Source: Alphaproteobacteria bacterium (GTDB lineage: Bacteria > Pseudomonadota > Alphaproteobacteria > ATCC43930 > CGMCC-115725). Taken from it: 49,485 bases of DNA. The DNA is taken from positions 1 to 49,485 of the forward strand of contig JAJPHB010000022.1 in assembly GCA_021325525.1 (NCBI GenBank), given 5' to 3'. The translations under genes and the position numbers were made by a program. The notes beneath the pieces are model-generated. The model was not told where the DNA came from, searched no databases, and saw only the letters and a program-made list of their open reading frames with translations. This document shows, one piece after another, positions 1 to 7,375 of this stretch (position 1 is the first letter of the stretch; each line of letters opens with the position of its first letter).

Positions 1-442
1 AGCGGGCTCGCGGCGGTGGCGGTGCTGCTGAAAGCCCCGCCCGACAGCGCCGAGGCGCATGAGACGGTGAAGCGCTTGCGCCGGCAACTGGCGGCGCTCC
101 CCGGGGCCGATGCCCTCGTCGGCGGCGCCGCCGCGATCGATGTCGACATCGCGCAGGCGGCGGCCGCCGACCGTCACCTCGTCATGCCGCTCGTTCTTGT
201 CGTCGTCCTGGCGGTTCTTGGAACCGTCATGCGGGCGATCGTGCTGCCGCTTCTTCTGATCGCTACCGTCATTCTCTCCTATGCGGCGGCTCTCGGCATC
301 AGCGCCCTCGCCTTCGATTGGGGCCTCGGCTTTGCCGGGATCGATCAGTCGGTGCCGCTCGATGCCTTTATCTTCCTCGTCGCGCTCGGCACGGATTATA
401 ACATCTTTCTGATGAGTCGCGCGCGGCAGGAGACGCGACACA

Positions 443-451
443 TGGTATAAT
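443..451 (+). promoter_or_regulatory. Extended -10 promoter (TGGTATAAT)
   Basis: A perfect TATAAT at 446-451 is preceded by TG one base upstream, the extended -10 form. No good -35 hexamer is seen, and the insertion junction lies where one would sit. The expected transcript start is near 458, just ahead of the ribosome-binding site of the 474 gene. Confidence 0.45.
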
Positions 452-473
452 CGCCTCTTTCGGAGGGTGCGTC

Positions 474-737
474 ATGTTCCATGAATACGTCACCAATTCC
501 CATGGCGTCCAAATCGATATCGGCCGCGCGTGGTTCCTCATGGACAAGGAGCTGCTGGCGCAGGCCGAGAAGTGGGTCGATGACAACTGGCAGCGTCTCA
601 TAGACGACTTGACGGCGCCCAACGGGCAGCGCGTGGCGCCGGACCGCAACCAGGCGATCTGGGGCTATTATTGCAGCCGGCATCAGGAGAAGTATGGGCG
701 CCCCTTCGCGCCGGACATCCGCAAGACGCCGCTCTAA
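474..737 (+). CDS. Small hypothetical protein (87 aa) carried by the insertion
   Basis: I do not recognise the family. The start is well supported: GGAGGG at 462-467 lies six bases before the ATG, behind an extended -10 element. The product is soluble-looking, mixed charge and rich in aromatic residues. It starts MFHEYVTNS, has a helical middle (AEKWVDDNWQRLIDDL) and ends with WGYYCSRHQEKYGRPFAPD and a basic tail. There is one cysteine and no signal peptide or membrane segment. Its stop overlaps, on the opposite strand, the stop of a second frame, a natural convergent arrangement that suggests the segment came from another part of a genome. Confidence 0.6.
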   Translation: MFHEYVTNSHGVQIDIGRAWFLMDKELLAQAEKWVDDNWQRLIDDLTAPNGQRVAPDRNQAIWGYYCSRHQEKYGRPFAPDIRKTPL

Positions 738-816
738 TCGCTGTTGCCGCCGGAGAGCAGCGCGCCCGCCGCGACGGGCGGCAGCAGCGCCTTGGTGATG
801 TCGAGAAGCCGGGAAT
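734..816 (-). pseudogene. 3' end of an unidentified gene, fragment
   Basis: On the minus strand the right part of the insertion reads as a protein tail, LLDITKALLPPVAAGALLSG followed by GNSD and a TAG stop at 736-734. The composition is smooth and hydrophobic-Ala/Leu rich, unlike a random shadow frame. The frame has no start within the insert, so only the last ~27 codons were carried along. I cannot name the parent protein. Confidence 0.35.
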
Positions 817-1108
817 GACGCGGCAGGCGGATACGCCGAGCGCCATGAAGCGTGCTTTCGCCTTGACCGGCGGCGTCATCACCGCGGCGGGGGTAGTTTT
901 GGCGGCGACCTTTGCCGCCCTCGCGCTGATGCCGCTCGTCACCCTCGTCGAGGTCGGCTTCATCATCGCCTTCGGCATTCTGCTCGACACCTTCCTCGTC
1001 CGTTCGATTCTGGTGCCGGCCCTGGTTCTCGATGTCGGAAAGCGCGTCTGGTGGCCGAGCGGGCTCGCGCGGTGACGCCGCTCCGAAGAGAGGCGCCGCT
1101 ACCGACCC

Positions 1109-1318
1109 TCAGTGGAAATGCTCGCCGATATCCGGCTCTTCCCGCAAGAGTTCGGCTGTGGCGCGCGAAATCCAGCACCACACGGTGCTGGTGAGCTCGT
1201 CATGGCGGCGGTGATGCCGCGTCGCCTCGCGCTCGGCGATGTCGGTCGCCTGGTCGCCATGTCGGCTGACGAGCAGGATGGCCGCTTCCCAGATTTTGCG
1301 CTCGTTCGTCACACTCAT
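1109..1318 (-). CDS. Small conserved hypothetical protein (69 aa)
   Basis: The protein starts MSVTNERKIWEAAILLVSRH and continues with alternating Ala, His and Arg helix-like spacing to VWCWISRATAELLREEPD. The pattern (IW..A..L...HG..A followed by VW..I..A...L) resembles small helical proteins seen as uncharacterised singletons in many rhizobia; this is a resemblance, not a firm assignment. It has no membrane segment. It lies 45 bases downstream of the yciA-like gene on the same strand and may share its transcript. A GTG at 1339 would add seven residues, but the ATG at 1318 fits the family's short N-terminus better. Confidence 0.55.
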   Translation of the reverse strand: MSVTNERKIWEAAILLVSRHGDQATDIAEREATRHHRRHDELTSTVWCWISRATAELLREEPDIGEHFH

Positions 1319-1363
1319 ATCAAGGCCGGCGATGCCCACGGCGTTCCCATTCCCTGCAAACGC

Positions 1364-1777
1364 TCAGACGGCGATTGTGTCCTCGGCCGGCGGAACGGCG
1401 CGGGGACGGCGCGCCGCATCGATGGCGACATAGGTGAAGGTGCCCTCGGTCACCTTGACCCGCTCGTTGCTGAGATGCCGGCGGACCCAGCTTTCGATAT
1501 GGATCGTCAGCGAGGAGCGGCCGATGCGCTGGATTGCCGCATAGCAGCTCACCTCGTCGCCGATGAAGACCGGCCGGTGGAAGGTCATGCCGGTGATGGC
1601 GACGGTCGCGACGCGGCCCCGCGCGCGCTGCACGGCGACGCTGCCGCCGGCGAGATCCATCTGCGCCAAGAGCCAGCCGCCGAAAATGTCGCCATTGGGA
1701 TTGGCATCGGCCGGCATGGCGATGGCGCGCAGGGCCGGCTCGGTGCCGGGGGGCGCAGCGGGATCTGCCTGGAGCAT
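1364..1777 (-). CDS. Acyl-CoA thioesterase, YciA-type hotdog fold
   Basis: This 137-residue protein spans the usual length of YciA thioesterases, which hydrolyse acyl-CoA to free acid and CoA in the cytoplasm. Visible family features are the N-terminal strand LRAIAMPADANPNGDIFGGW, carrying the catalytic-site Asn-Gly-Asp-Ile-Phe-Gly-Gly motif at about residues 27-33, the helix LLAQMDLAGGSVA, and the later strand VAITGMTFHRPVFIGDEV. The C-terminal strand EGTFTYVAID is also typical. It is divergent from parE with an 83-92 base gap. No strong ribosome-binding site precedes the ATG. The exact acyl-chain preference cannot be read from the sequence. Confidence 0.9.
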   Translation of the reverse strand: MLQADPAAPPGTEPALRAIAMPADANPNGDIFGGWLLAQMDLAGGSVAVQRARGRVATVAITGMTFHRPVFIGDEVSCYAAIQRIGRSSLTIHIESWVRRHLSNERVKVTEGTFTYVAIDAARRPRAVPPAEDTIAV

Positions 1778-1834
1778 TTGAGAATGTCAACTATATGTTG
1801 TAGGAACTTTGGGTCGCATCATACCGTATCCAGC

Positions 1835-1862
1835 TTGCCTCCACGACTCGCCTTCCTATAAT
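1835..1862 (+). promoter_or_regulatory. Strong sigma-70 type promoter of parE
   Basis: TTGCCT at 1835-1840 is followed by a 16-base spacer and a perfect TATAAT at 1857-1862. The predicted transcript start falls at about 1869-1870, which is the first base of the ATG at 1870. The promoter therefore predicts a leaderless parE message, and it rules out the upstream ATG at 1861, which lies inside the -10 box. Confidence 0.6.
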
Positions 1863-1869
1863 GCCGGCC

Positions 1870-3852
1870 ATGGCCGATCTTTTCGACAATCTTGCGCGCA
1901 AGCCGGGGCCGAGCTACTCGGCCAAGGACATCGAGGTGCTGGAGGGGCTGGAGCCGGTACGGCGCCGCCCCGGCATGTATATCGGCGGCACCGACGAGCG
2001 CGCCCTCCATCATCTCGTCGCCGAGGTCATGGATAACGCCATGGACGAGGCGGTGGCGGGGCACGCCTCGCGGATTGAGCTGGAGCTCGCGGCGGACGGG
2101 AGCGTCACGGTGCGCGACAATGGGCGCGGCATTCCCGTCGATCCGCATCCGAAATTCCCCGACAAATCCGCCCTTGAGATCATCCTGACGACGCTCCATT
2201 CGGGTGGCAAGTTCGGCGGCGATGCCTACAAGACCTCGGGCGGGCTCCACGGCGTCGGCGTCTCGGTGGTCAACGCCCTTTCCGACCGCCTCTTCGTCGA
2301 GGTCGCGCGCGACCGCCAGCTCTGGACCCAGGAATACAGCCGCGGCAAGCCGCTCGCGCCGCCGAAGAATATGGGCGCGGTCCAGAATCGGCGCGGCACG
2401 ACGGTGCGCTTCCACCCCGACCCGCAGATCTTCGGGCGGGAAGCGCATTTCCGGCCGGCGATCCTCTACCGCATGGCGCGGTCGAAGGCCTATCTCTTCC
2501 GCGGCGTCGAGATTCGCTGGCTCTGCGATCCCGCCCTGCCGCGACCCGAGGGCGTGCCGCAGGAGGAAAGGCTGCATTTCCCGGGCGGCCTCGCCGACTT
2601 TCTCGCCGCCAGCCTCGAAGGCCGCGCCGGGCTCACGCCGAAGCCCTTTCTCGGCGAGGTCGAGTTCGCCGAGGGCGGGCGCGTCGAATGGGCGCTCGCC
2701 TGGCCCGAGGACGAGGACGGCTTCTGCCACTCCTATTGCAACACGGTGCCGACCCCCGAAGGCGGCAGCCACGAAGCGGGGCTCCGCAGCGCCCTGACGC
2801 GCGGCGTCAAATCCTATGGCGAGCTCATCGGCAACCGGCGGGCGGCGCAGGTCACGGGCGAGGACGTGATGTCGGGCGCGGCGGTGCTGCTCTCGCTCTT
2901 CATCCGCGAGCCGCAATTCCAGGGCCAGACCAAGGAGCGCCTCGCTTCGCCCGAGGCGACGCGCCTCGTCGAGGGCGCCGTCAAGGACCATTTCGACCAT
3001 TGGCTCTCGGGCGATCCCGTCGCCGCCAAGGCGCTCATCGAGCGCGTCATCGAACGCGCCGAGGAGCGGGCGCGGCGCAAGCAGGAGAAGGATCTCCTGC
3101 GCAAATCGGCGACGCGCAAGCTGCGCCTTCCTGGGAAGCTCGCCGATTGCACGCGCGGCGCCGCGGCGGGCACCGAGATCTTCCTCGTCGAAGGCGACAG
3201 CGCCGGCGGCTCCGCGAAGCAGGCGCGCGACCGCGAGACGCAGGCGATCCTGCCCTTGAAGGGGAAGATCCTGAACGTCGCCAGCGCGTCCGCCGAGAAG
3301 ATGCGCGCCAATCAGGAGATCTCGGACCTCGTTCTCGCCTTGGGCTGCGGCACCGGCGAGCGCTACCAGGAGGAGAAGCTGCGCTACGAGCGCGTCATCG
3401 TCATGACCGATGCCGATGTCGACGGCGCGCACATCGCTTCGCTCCTCATGACCTTCTTCTTCCGCGAGATGCCGCGCCTCGTCGAGAACGGCCATCTCCA
3501 TCTCGCGATCCCGCCGCTCTATAGGCTGAGCCAGGGCGGGACGACGCTCTATGCACGCGACGACGCGCATAAGGAGGAGTTGCTGAAGACGGCTTTCAAA
3601 GCCAACGCCAAGGTCGAGATCAGCCGCTTCAAAGGTCTCGGCGAGATGCCGACCGCCTCGCTGCGGGCGACGACCATGGATCCCAGGAACCGGACGCTGC
3701 TGCGCGTCACCTTGCCGCCCCGCGCCGAATCGCCGAGCGAGGAGTACCGGCGCACGGTGGCGCTCGTCGAAAGCCTCATGGGCCGCCGCCCGGAGCTCCG
3801 CTTCGACTTCATCCAGAAGAACGCCCGCTTCGTGCACGACCTCGACGTTTGA
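1870..3852 (+). CDS. parE: DNA topoisomerase IV subunit B
   Basis: With ParC this ATPase subunit decatenates daughter chromosomes. The 660-residue length fits alphaproteobacterial ParE. The GHKL ATPase domain shows EVMDNAMDEA (about 52-61, Mg-binding Asn56), DNGRGIP (83-89) and the lid GGLHGVGVSVVNALS. The TOPRIM domain shows EGDSAGGSAKQ (from about 441) and the metal-binding DADVD at 514-518, followed by PPLYRL and FKGLGEM. It lacks the insert and length of GyrB (about 800 residues), and the QTK-type loop region reads PQFQGQTKERL. I chose ATG 1870 (MADLFDN) over ATG 1861 because the -10 box overlaps 1861; no ribosome-binding site precedes either. parC is not in the window. Confidence 0.95.
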   Translation: MADLFDNLARKPGPSYSAKDIEVLEGLEPVRRRPGMYIGGTDERALHHLVAEVMDNAMDEAVAGHASRIELELAADGSVTVRDNGRGIPVDPHPKFPDKSALEIILTTLHSGGKFGGDAYKTSGGLHGVGVSVVNALSDRLFVEVARDRQLWTQEYSRGKPLAPPKNMGAVQNRRGTTVRFHPDPQIFGREAHFRPAILYRMARSKAYLFRGVEIRWLCDPALPRPEGVPQEERLHFPGGLADFLAASLEGRAGLTPKPFLGEVEFAEGGRVEWALAWPEDEDGFCHSYCNTVPTPEGGSHEAGLRSALTRGVKSYGELIGNRRAAQVTGEDVMSGAAVLLSLFIREPQFQGQTKERLASPEATRLVEGAVKDHFDHWLSGDPVAAKALIERVIERAEERARRKQEKDLLRKSATRKLRLPGKLADCTRGAAAGTEIFLVEGDSAGGSAKQARDRETQAILPLKGKILNVASASAEKMRANQEISDLVLALGCGTGERYQEEKLRYERVIVMTDADVDGAHIASLLMTFFFREMPRLVENGHLHLAIPPLYRLSQGGTTLYARDDAHKEELLKTAFKANAKVEISRFKGLGEMPTASLRATTMDPRNRTLLRVTLPPRAESPSEEYRRTVALVESLMGRRPELRFDFIQKNARFVHDLDV

Positions 3853-3945
3853 AGGCTGGCGGCGGGGAGCGGGGCCTCGCGCGATCGAGACCAAATGCGG
3901 GGCGTCGCGCTGGATGGCGTCTTTACGATCGCCGCCACGAATTCC

Positions 3946-4653
3946 TCAGCGTAAGAGCCACTCCCGCAGCGCCGCCGTCACCGCCTCGGGCCGTTCCAGG
4001 CTCGAGAGGTGCCCGCATTCCTCTATGACGCGCAGCTCCGCGCCGGGGATCGCCGCCGCCATTTCCTCATGCAGGGCGAGCGGCGTCAGCGCGTCTTGGC
4101 GGCCGCAGAGAACAAGGGTCGGGCAGGCGATGCGCGGCAAATCGGCGCGGCCGTCGGGACGACCCAGGATCGCTTGCTGCTGACGCAGGAAGGCGGATTT
4201 GCCGACGCGCTTTGCCATTCCCATGACGGTGGCAACGAGCGGCGCATCCGCGAGGCGGTGCGGATGAAGGAGAAGCGGCAGCAGGCGCGGCGTCACCCCT
4301 TTGAAGGCACCTTTCCCCGCCAGCTCGATAAGGCCCCGCCGGCGGGCGCGCTGCTCCTCGGTGTCGGCGCGAGCCGAGGTGTCGAGAAGGGCAAGGCGCA
4401 GCACGCGCTCGGGCGCGCGGCGCATGATCTCCTGGGCCACATAGCCGCCCATCGAAAGTCCGGCCAAGGCGAAGCGCCCCGGCATTTCCGCGAGCATGGC
4501 CTCGGCCATGGCGGCCAGCGAATCGTGCCGCGTGAGGTCGCCGGCGACGGTCTCGGCGATGTCCGCCAGTCCTTGGCGCTGCGGCTGCCAGAGGGCGGCA
4601 TCGCAGAGCAGCCCGGGCAGCAAGAGAAGCGGAGTTTTCATCGGGCTTTTCAT
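3946..4653 (-). CDS. Alpha/beta-fold hydrolase
   Basis: A 235-residue cytoplasmic alpha/beta hydrolase. The N-terminal strand TPLLLLPGLLCDAALW gives the oxyanion region. The nucleophile elbow GLSMGGY lies near residue 65-71, the acid is probably the Asp in LVLCGRQDALTP, and the catalytic His is in EECGHLSSLERPEAV near the C-terminus, so a full Ser-Asp-His triad is present. Substrate is unknown; members of this group include esterases and carboxylester or lactone hydrolases. The gene is convergent with parE and divergent from the RhlE-type helicase gene. A second in-frame ATG (4641) gives MKTPLLLLPG and is almost equally plausible as the start. Confidence 0.85.
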   Translation of the reverse strand: MKSPMKTPLLLLPGLLCDAALWQPQRQGLADIAETVAGDLTRHDSLAAMAEAMLAEMPGRFALAGLSMGGYVAQEIMRRAPERVLRLALLDTSARADTEEQRARRRGLIELAGKGAFKGVTPRLLPLLLHPHRLADAPLVATVMGMAKRVGKSAFLRQQQAILGRPDGRADLPRIACPTLVLCGRQDALTPLALHEEMAAAIPGAELRVIEECGHLSSLERPEAVTAALREWLLR

Positions 4654-4739
4654 CGCATTCCGCCTTCGTCGGCGCCAAGTCGAGCACGTCGCCGCTGCTC
4701 AGCCATGCCGAAAAAGAATAGGCGAGGCCACAAAATTAA

Positions 4740-4767
4740 TTGACTTTTCAGGCAACGCCCCCAATTA
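4740..4767 (+). promoter_or_regulatory. Possible promoter of the DEAD-box helicase gene
   Basis: TTGACT at 4740-4745 and CAATTA at 4762-4767, spaced 16 bases, lie in a locally AT-rich stretch 48 bases before the chosen ATG. The -35 is good and the -10 weak. If it is used, the message would start near 4775, which excludes an upstream start. Confidence 0.3.
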
Positions 4768-4814
4768 GGAGGCAGCGAAAACTCTCGCCTTTTATTGGAA
4801 CAAGCAACAACTCG

Positions 4815-6335
4815 ATGGATTTTGTCGATCTGGGGCTATCGCCCGAAGTGCTGCAGGCGGTCACCGACGCCGGCTATACCAAACCCACCCCCATCCAAGA
4901 GCAAGCGATCCCCGTCGTGCTGACGGGCCGGGACGTACTGGGCTGCGCCCAGACCGGCACCGGCAAGACCGCCGGCTTCACCCTGCCGATGATCGACATC
5001 CTGGCGGCAGGCAGAGCCAAGGCGCGGATGCCGCGCTCGCTCATCCTCGAGCCGACGCGTGAGCTGGCGGCGCAGGTCGCCAATTCCTTCGAGACCTACG
5101 GCAAGCATCACAAGCTCAATATGGCGCTGCTCATCGGCGGCGAAAGCTTTGCCGACCAGGAGCGGAAGCTCGACCGTGGCGTCGACGTGCTGATCGCCAC
5201 CCCGGGTCGGCTTCTCGACCTCATCGAGCGTGGCAAGATCCTGCTTTCCGACGTGAAGATCCTCGTCATCGACGAGGCCGACCGCATGCTCGATATGGGC
5301 TTCATCCCGGATGTCGAGCGCATCGTCGGCTTCCTGCCGAAGTTGCGTCAGACTCTGTTCTTCTCGGCGACGATGCCGCCCGAGATCCGCCGCCTCGCCG
5401 ATGCGTTCCTGTCGAACCCGAAGGAAATCTCCGTGGCCCCGCCCGCCTCGCCGGCGGCCACCGTCGAGCAGGCGCTCGTCGTCGTCGATGCCATGGAGAA
5501 GCGCGAGGCCTTGCGCCGCCTCATTCGCGCCGAGCAGGTCAAGAACGCCATCATTTTCTGCAACCGCAAGCGCGATGTCGACATCCTCTACAAATCCCTG
5601 GTGAAACACGGCTTCGATGCCGTCGCGCTGCACGGCGACATGGCGCAGGCGAAGCGCACCGAGACGCTGGAGCGCTTCAAGGCGGGCGAGGCGCGGCTTT
5701 TGGTGGCGAGCGACGTGGCGGCGCGCGGCCTCGATATTCAGGGATTGAGCCACGTCTTCAATTTCGACGTCCCCATCCACGCCGAGGATTACGTGCACCG
5801 CATCGGCCGCACCGGCCGTGCCGGACAGAGCGGGAAATCCTTCACCATCGCGGCCCCGGAAGACGGGCGCGCCGTGGCGGCGATCACGGCGCTCATCGGC
5901 AAGGAGATTCCGCTGGCCACGGTCGAGGGGCTCACCAGCGAGGCGCTCGTCTATGACGACACGCGCCGCCGCCGCGGCGGGCGGGCCGGGTCGCGAGGCT
6001 CTGCCCCGCACCGGCCGGCGGCACGGCCGGCTCGAACGAGGCGCCGGGACGAGGCGTCCGGGCAATCCGACGAGCCGCGGCGTGCGCCGCCGCGCGAGCG
6101 CGCCGGCGATCGCCGCCGCCCGGAGCGCATCCACACGCCGCGCGCCGAACCGGTGCGCATGACGCCGGAAGGCATGGCGCGCGAGCGGCCGGCCAATGTC
6201 ACGCCCTTTGCCGAGGCCGTGGAACGGCGCGGTGGCCGCCATCACGATGGACGGGAAGAGCAGCAGCGGATCGTCGGCTTCGGCGACCATCTTCCCGCCT
6301 TCCTCGCGCGTCCGGTAAGATTGGCCGGAGGCTGA
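4815..6335 (+). CDS. DEAD-box ATP-dependent RNA helicase, RhlE-like
   Basis: A 506-residue helicase that remodels RNA and probably acts in ribosome assembly or, with RNases, in RNA decay. Motifs in order: Q motif (GYTKPTPIQEQAIP, residues 20-33), Walker A AQTGTGKT (45-52), PTRELA, DEAD (153-156), SAT (184-186), and HRIGRTGRAGQ (from about 328). After residue ~385 comes a low-complexity tail rich in Arg, Gly, Ala and Pro, usual for RNA-binding extensions of RhlE-type helicases. I chose ATG 4815 (MDFVDLGLSPEV) because homologues begin at this strand; an in-frame start at 4740 would add 25 residues of unrelated sequence and overlaps a candidate -35 box. An AGGAGG at 4768-4773 has no start codon nearby. 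Confidence 0.92.
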   Translation: MDFVDLGLSPEVLQAVTDAGYTKPTPIQEQAIPVVLTGRDVLGCAQTGTGKTAGFTLPMIDILAAGRAKARMPRSLILEPTRELAAQVANSFETYGKHHKLNMALLIGGESFADQERKLDRGVDVLIATPGRLLDLIERGKILLSDVKILVIDEADRMLDMGFIPDVERIVGFLPKLRQTLFFSATMPPEIRRLADAFLSNPKEISVAPPASPAATVEQALVVVDAMEKREALRRLIRAEQVKNAIIFCNRKRDVDILYKSLVKHGFDAVALHGDMAQAKRTETLERFKAGEARLLVASDVAARGLDIQGLSHVFNFDVPIHAEDYVHRIGRTGRAGQSGKSFTIAAPEDGRAVAAITALIGKEIPLATVEGLTSEALVYDDTRRRRGGRAGSRGSAPHRPAARPARTRRRDEASGQSDEPRRAPPRERAGDRRRPERIHTPRAEPVRMTPEGMARERPANVTPFAEAVERRGGRHHDGREEQQRIVGFGDHLPAFLARPVRLAGG

Positions 6336-6372
6336 TCTTCGGAGCGCAGAAGAAGGCGCGAGGTCCATCGCC

Positions 6373-6627
6373 ATGAAGACGATCTTCGTCATGGTCAAGT
6401 GCGAGCTCGGCAAGGCATATGTCGTCGCCGACGAGGCGGTGCAGAGCGTGGAACAAGTCTCGGAGGTCTATTCCACCTCCGGCCAATACGATCTTCTGAT
6501 GAAGTGCTACCTCGCGGAAGGGGCCGATATCGGCCATTTCGTTACCGAGCGGCTGCAGACCCTGCCAGGGGTGAAGGACACCTTCACGATCATCGCCTAC
6601 AAGGCGTTCTCGGACGACAAGTCCTAG
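6373..6627 (+). CDS. Stand-alone Lrp/AsnC effector-binding (RAM) domain protein
   Basis: The 84 residues cover only the alpha-beta ligand-binding domain of Lrp/AsnC regulators (MKTIFVMVKCELGKAYVVAD, then SEVYSTSGQYDLLMKCYL and LPGVKDTFTIIAYKAF). There is no helix-turn-helix, so it cannot bind DNA in the usual way. Such lone RAM proteins form oligomeric rings and bind amino acids; their role is mostly unclear. The family motif GQYDLL at about 38-43 is intact. It starts 37 bases after the helicase stop on the same strand and could be read with it. Confidence 0.85.
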   Translation: MKTIFVMVKCELGKAYVVADEAVQSVEQVSEVYSTSGQYDLLMKCYLAEGADIGHFVTERLQTLPGVKDTFTIIAYKAFSDDKS

Positions 6628-6773
6628 CCTGCGGTGCGGGTGCGGGCTCCAGCGTGGCGGCGGAGCCTTCTACCTTAACGTCAGAAACCCGCGACTTTCA
6701 TCGTCTTCACTGGGGTGCGGGCGGCAAGGCATCATGGGCTTGCCGCGTGCGACGCCCACTCTCCCAGGAGACA

Positions 6774-7139
6774 ATGATGGATGTTCTGAAGCTCGCGTCC
6801 TCGATCGAGGGAGCGGCGACCGGAAGCGATTATCTCGACTATGCGATCCAGCGCCTCTTCGGTCTCAAGAAGCCAATTCCGGCGTATACGAGCTCGCTCG
6901 ACGCCGCGATGCTGCTCGTCCCCGAGCCGTGGTCCATTCACCGTCTCGCTCACGGTCATAACGGCCAGGGACGGCTCGCCGGCTGGGCGGTCGAGCTCTA
7001 TCGGCCCGACGAGGTGATGATCGACGCCTCCGCTTCGGCCCGCGCCGTGACGGCGCCGCTCGCGATCTGTGCTGCGGCCTTGCGCGCTCTCGCCATATCG
7101 GGTGCGGCTGCGCCGGCGCTGGCGCGGGAGGCCGGTTGA
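6774..7139 (+). CDS. Phage ABA-sandwich-like protein
   Basis: A 121-residue protein with the look of the phage ABA sandwich domain. It has an N-terminal helix (VLKLASSIEGAATGSDYLDY), then YTSSLDAAMLLVPEPWSIH, the strand LAGWAVELY, and a C-terminal helix built as TAPLAICAAALRALA. Proteins of this domain are common in phages and scattered in rhizobial chromosomes; the function is unknown. The start is supported by CAGGAG at 6765-6770, four bases before ATG 6774 (a second ATG follows at 6777). An 8-bp perfect hairpin (arms 6721-6728 and 6739-6746) sits in the leader. It lies next to tRNA-His, with no other phage gene nearby. Confidence 0.6.
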   Translation: MMDVLKLASSIEGAATGSDYLDYAIQRLFGLKKPIPAYTSSLDAAMLLVPEPWSIHRLAHGHNGQGRLAGWAVELYRPDEVMIDASASARAVTAPLAICAAALRALAISGAAAPALAREAG

Positions 7140-7162
7140 CGCGCTTCTTTCGAAAGGGAAAG

Positions 7163-7239
7163 TGGGGCGAGTGATCGGATTCGAACCGACGACATCCAGA
7201 ATCACAATCTGGCGCTCTAACCAACTGAGCTACACCCGC
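7163..7239 (-). tRNA. tRNA-His (anticodon GTG)
   Basis: The minus strand folds as a full cloverleaf with acceptor GCGGGTG/CACTCGC, D-arm GCTCAGTTGGTTAGAGC, anticodon loop ATTGTGAT and T-loop TTCGAAT. The CCA end is encoded (7165-7163). The base just upstream (7240) supplies the G at -1, which pairs with C73 as required for histidine tRNA. Confidence 0.95.
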
Positions 7240-7375
7240 CGTCGCGCGCGGTCGTACCGCTAAGCGGCCGGTGCGTCAAGCGGCTCGGCAGGAGCGATCC
7301 CGGGCCTGCCAATTCGGTCGCCCGGTTCGTCCGCGCTGGGGTAAGCTGCGCCGATCGAGCAAGGGCCCGATAGCG

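Larger units (their letters stand above)
438..822. other. 385-bp inserted segment with flanking 6-bp direct repeat
   Basis: Removing these bases repairs the MMPL reading frame exactly. GACGCG occurs on both sides (432-437 and 817-822), as expected of a target-site duplication or a microhomology join. No terminal inverted repeats or transposase are present. The segment holds an extended -10 promoter, a ribosome-binding site, a complete 87-codon gene, and on the other strand what looks like the 3' end of a second gene whose stop overlaps the first gene's stop. This looks like a piece of chromosome moved here rather than an insertion sequence. Confidence 0.65.
1..1075 (+). pseudogene. MMPL/RND-family membrane transporter, C-terminal part, interrupted by an insertion
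   Basis: The gene enters from the left edge. Bases 1-437 encode the end of a periplasmic loop and several membrane helices, up to the family motif GTDYNIFLMSR. The same protein resumes in another frame at 818 with RAFALTGGVITAAGVVLAA and runs to the stop at 1073-1075 (ending WWPSGLAR), the usual C-terminus of MMPL exporters. As it stands, frame 1 stops at 448-450. Joining base 437 to base 823 restores one continuous frame (...RQETRQADTPSAMKRAF...) with family-like spacing. Intact MMPL proteins export lipids or hydrophobic compounds across the inner membrane using the proton gradient. I infer that this copy is inactive, because the last helices are separated from the rest. An assembly join is the alternative. 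Confidence 0.8.

Noticed and set aside
1819-3894. Very long open frame antisense to parE
   Set aside because: High-GC genes keep stops out of the opposite strand. Composition is Arg/Ala/Glu repeats with no domain, and parE is fully conserved on the plus strand.
6373-6627. Lrp/AsnC regulator with missing helix-turn-helix (possible truncation)
   Set aside because: Stand-alone ligand-binding domain proteins are a recognised group, the start is conserved, and no HTH remnant lies upstream.
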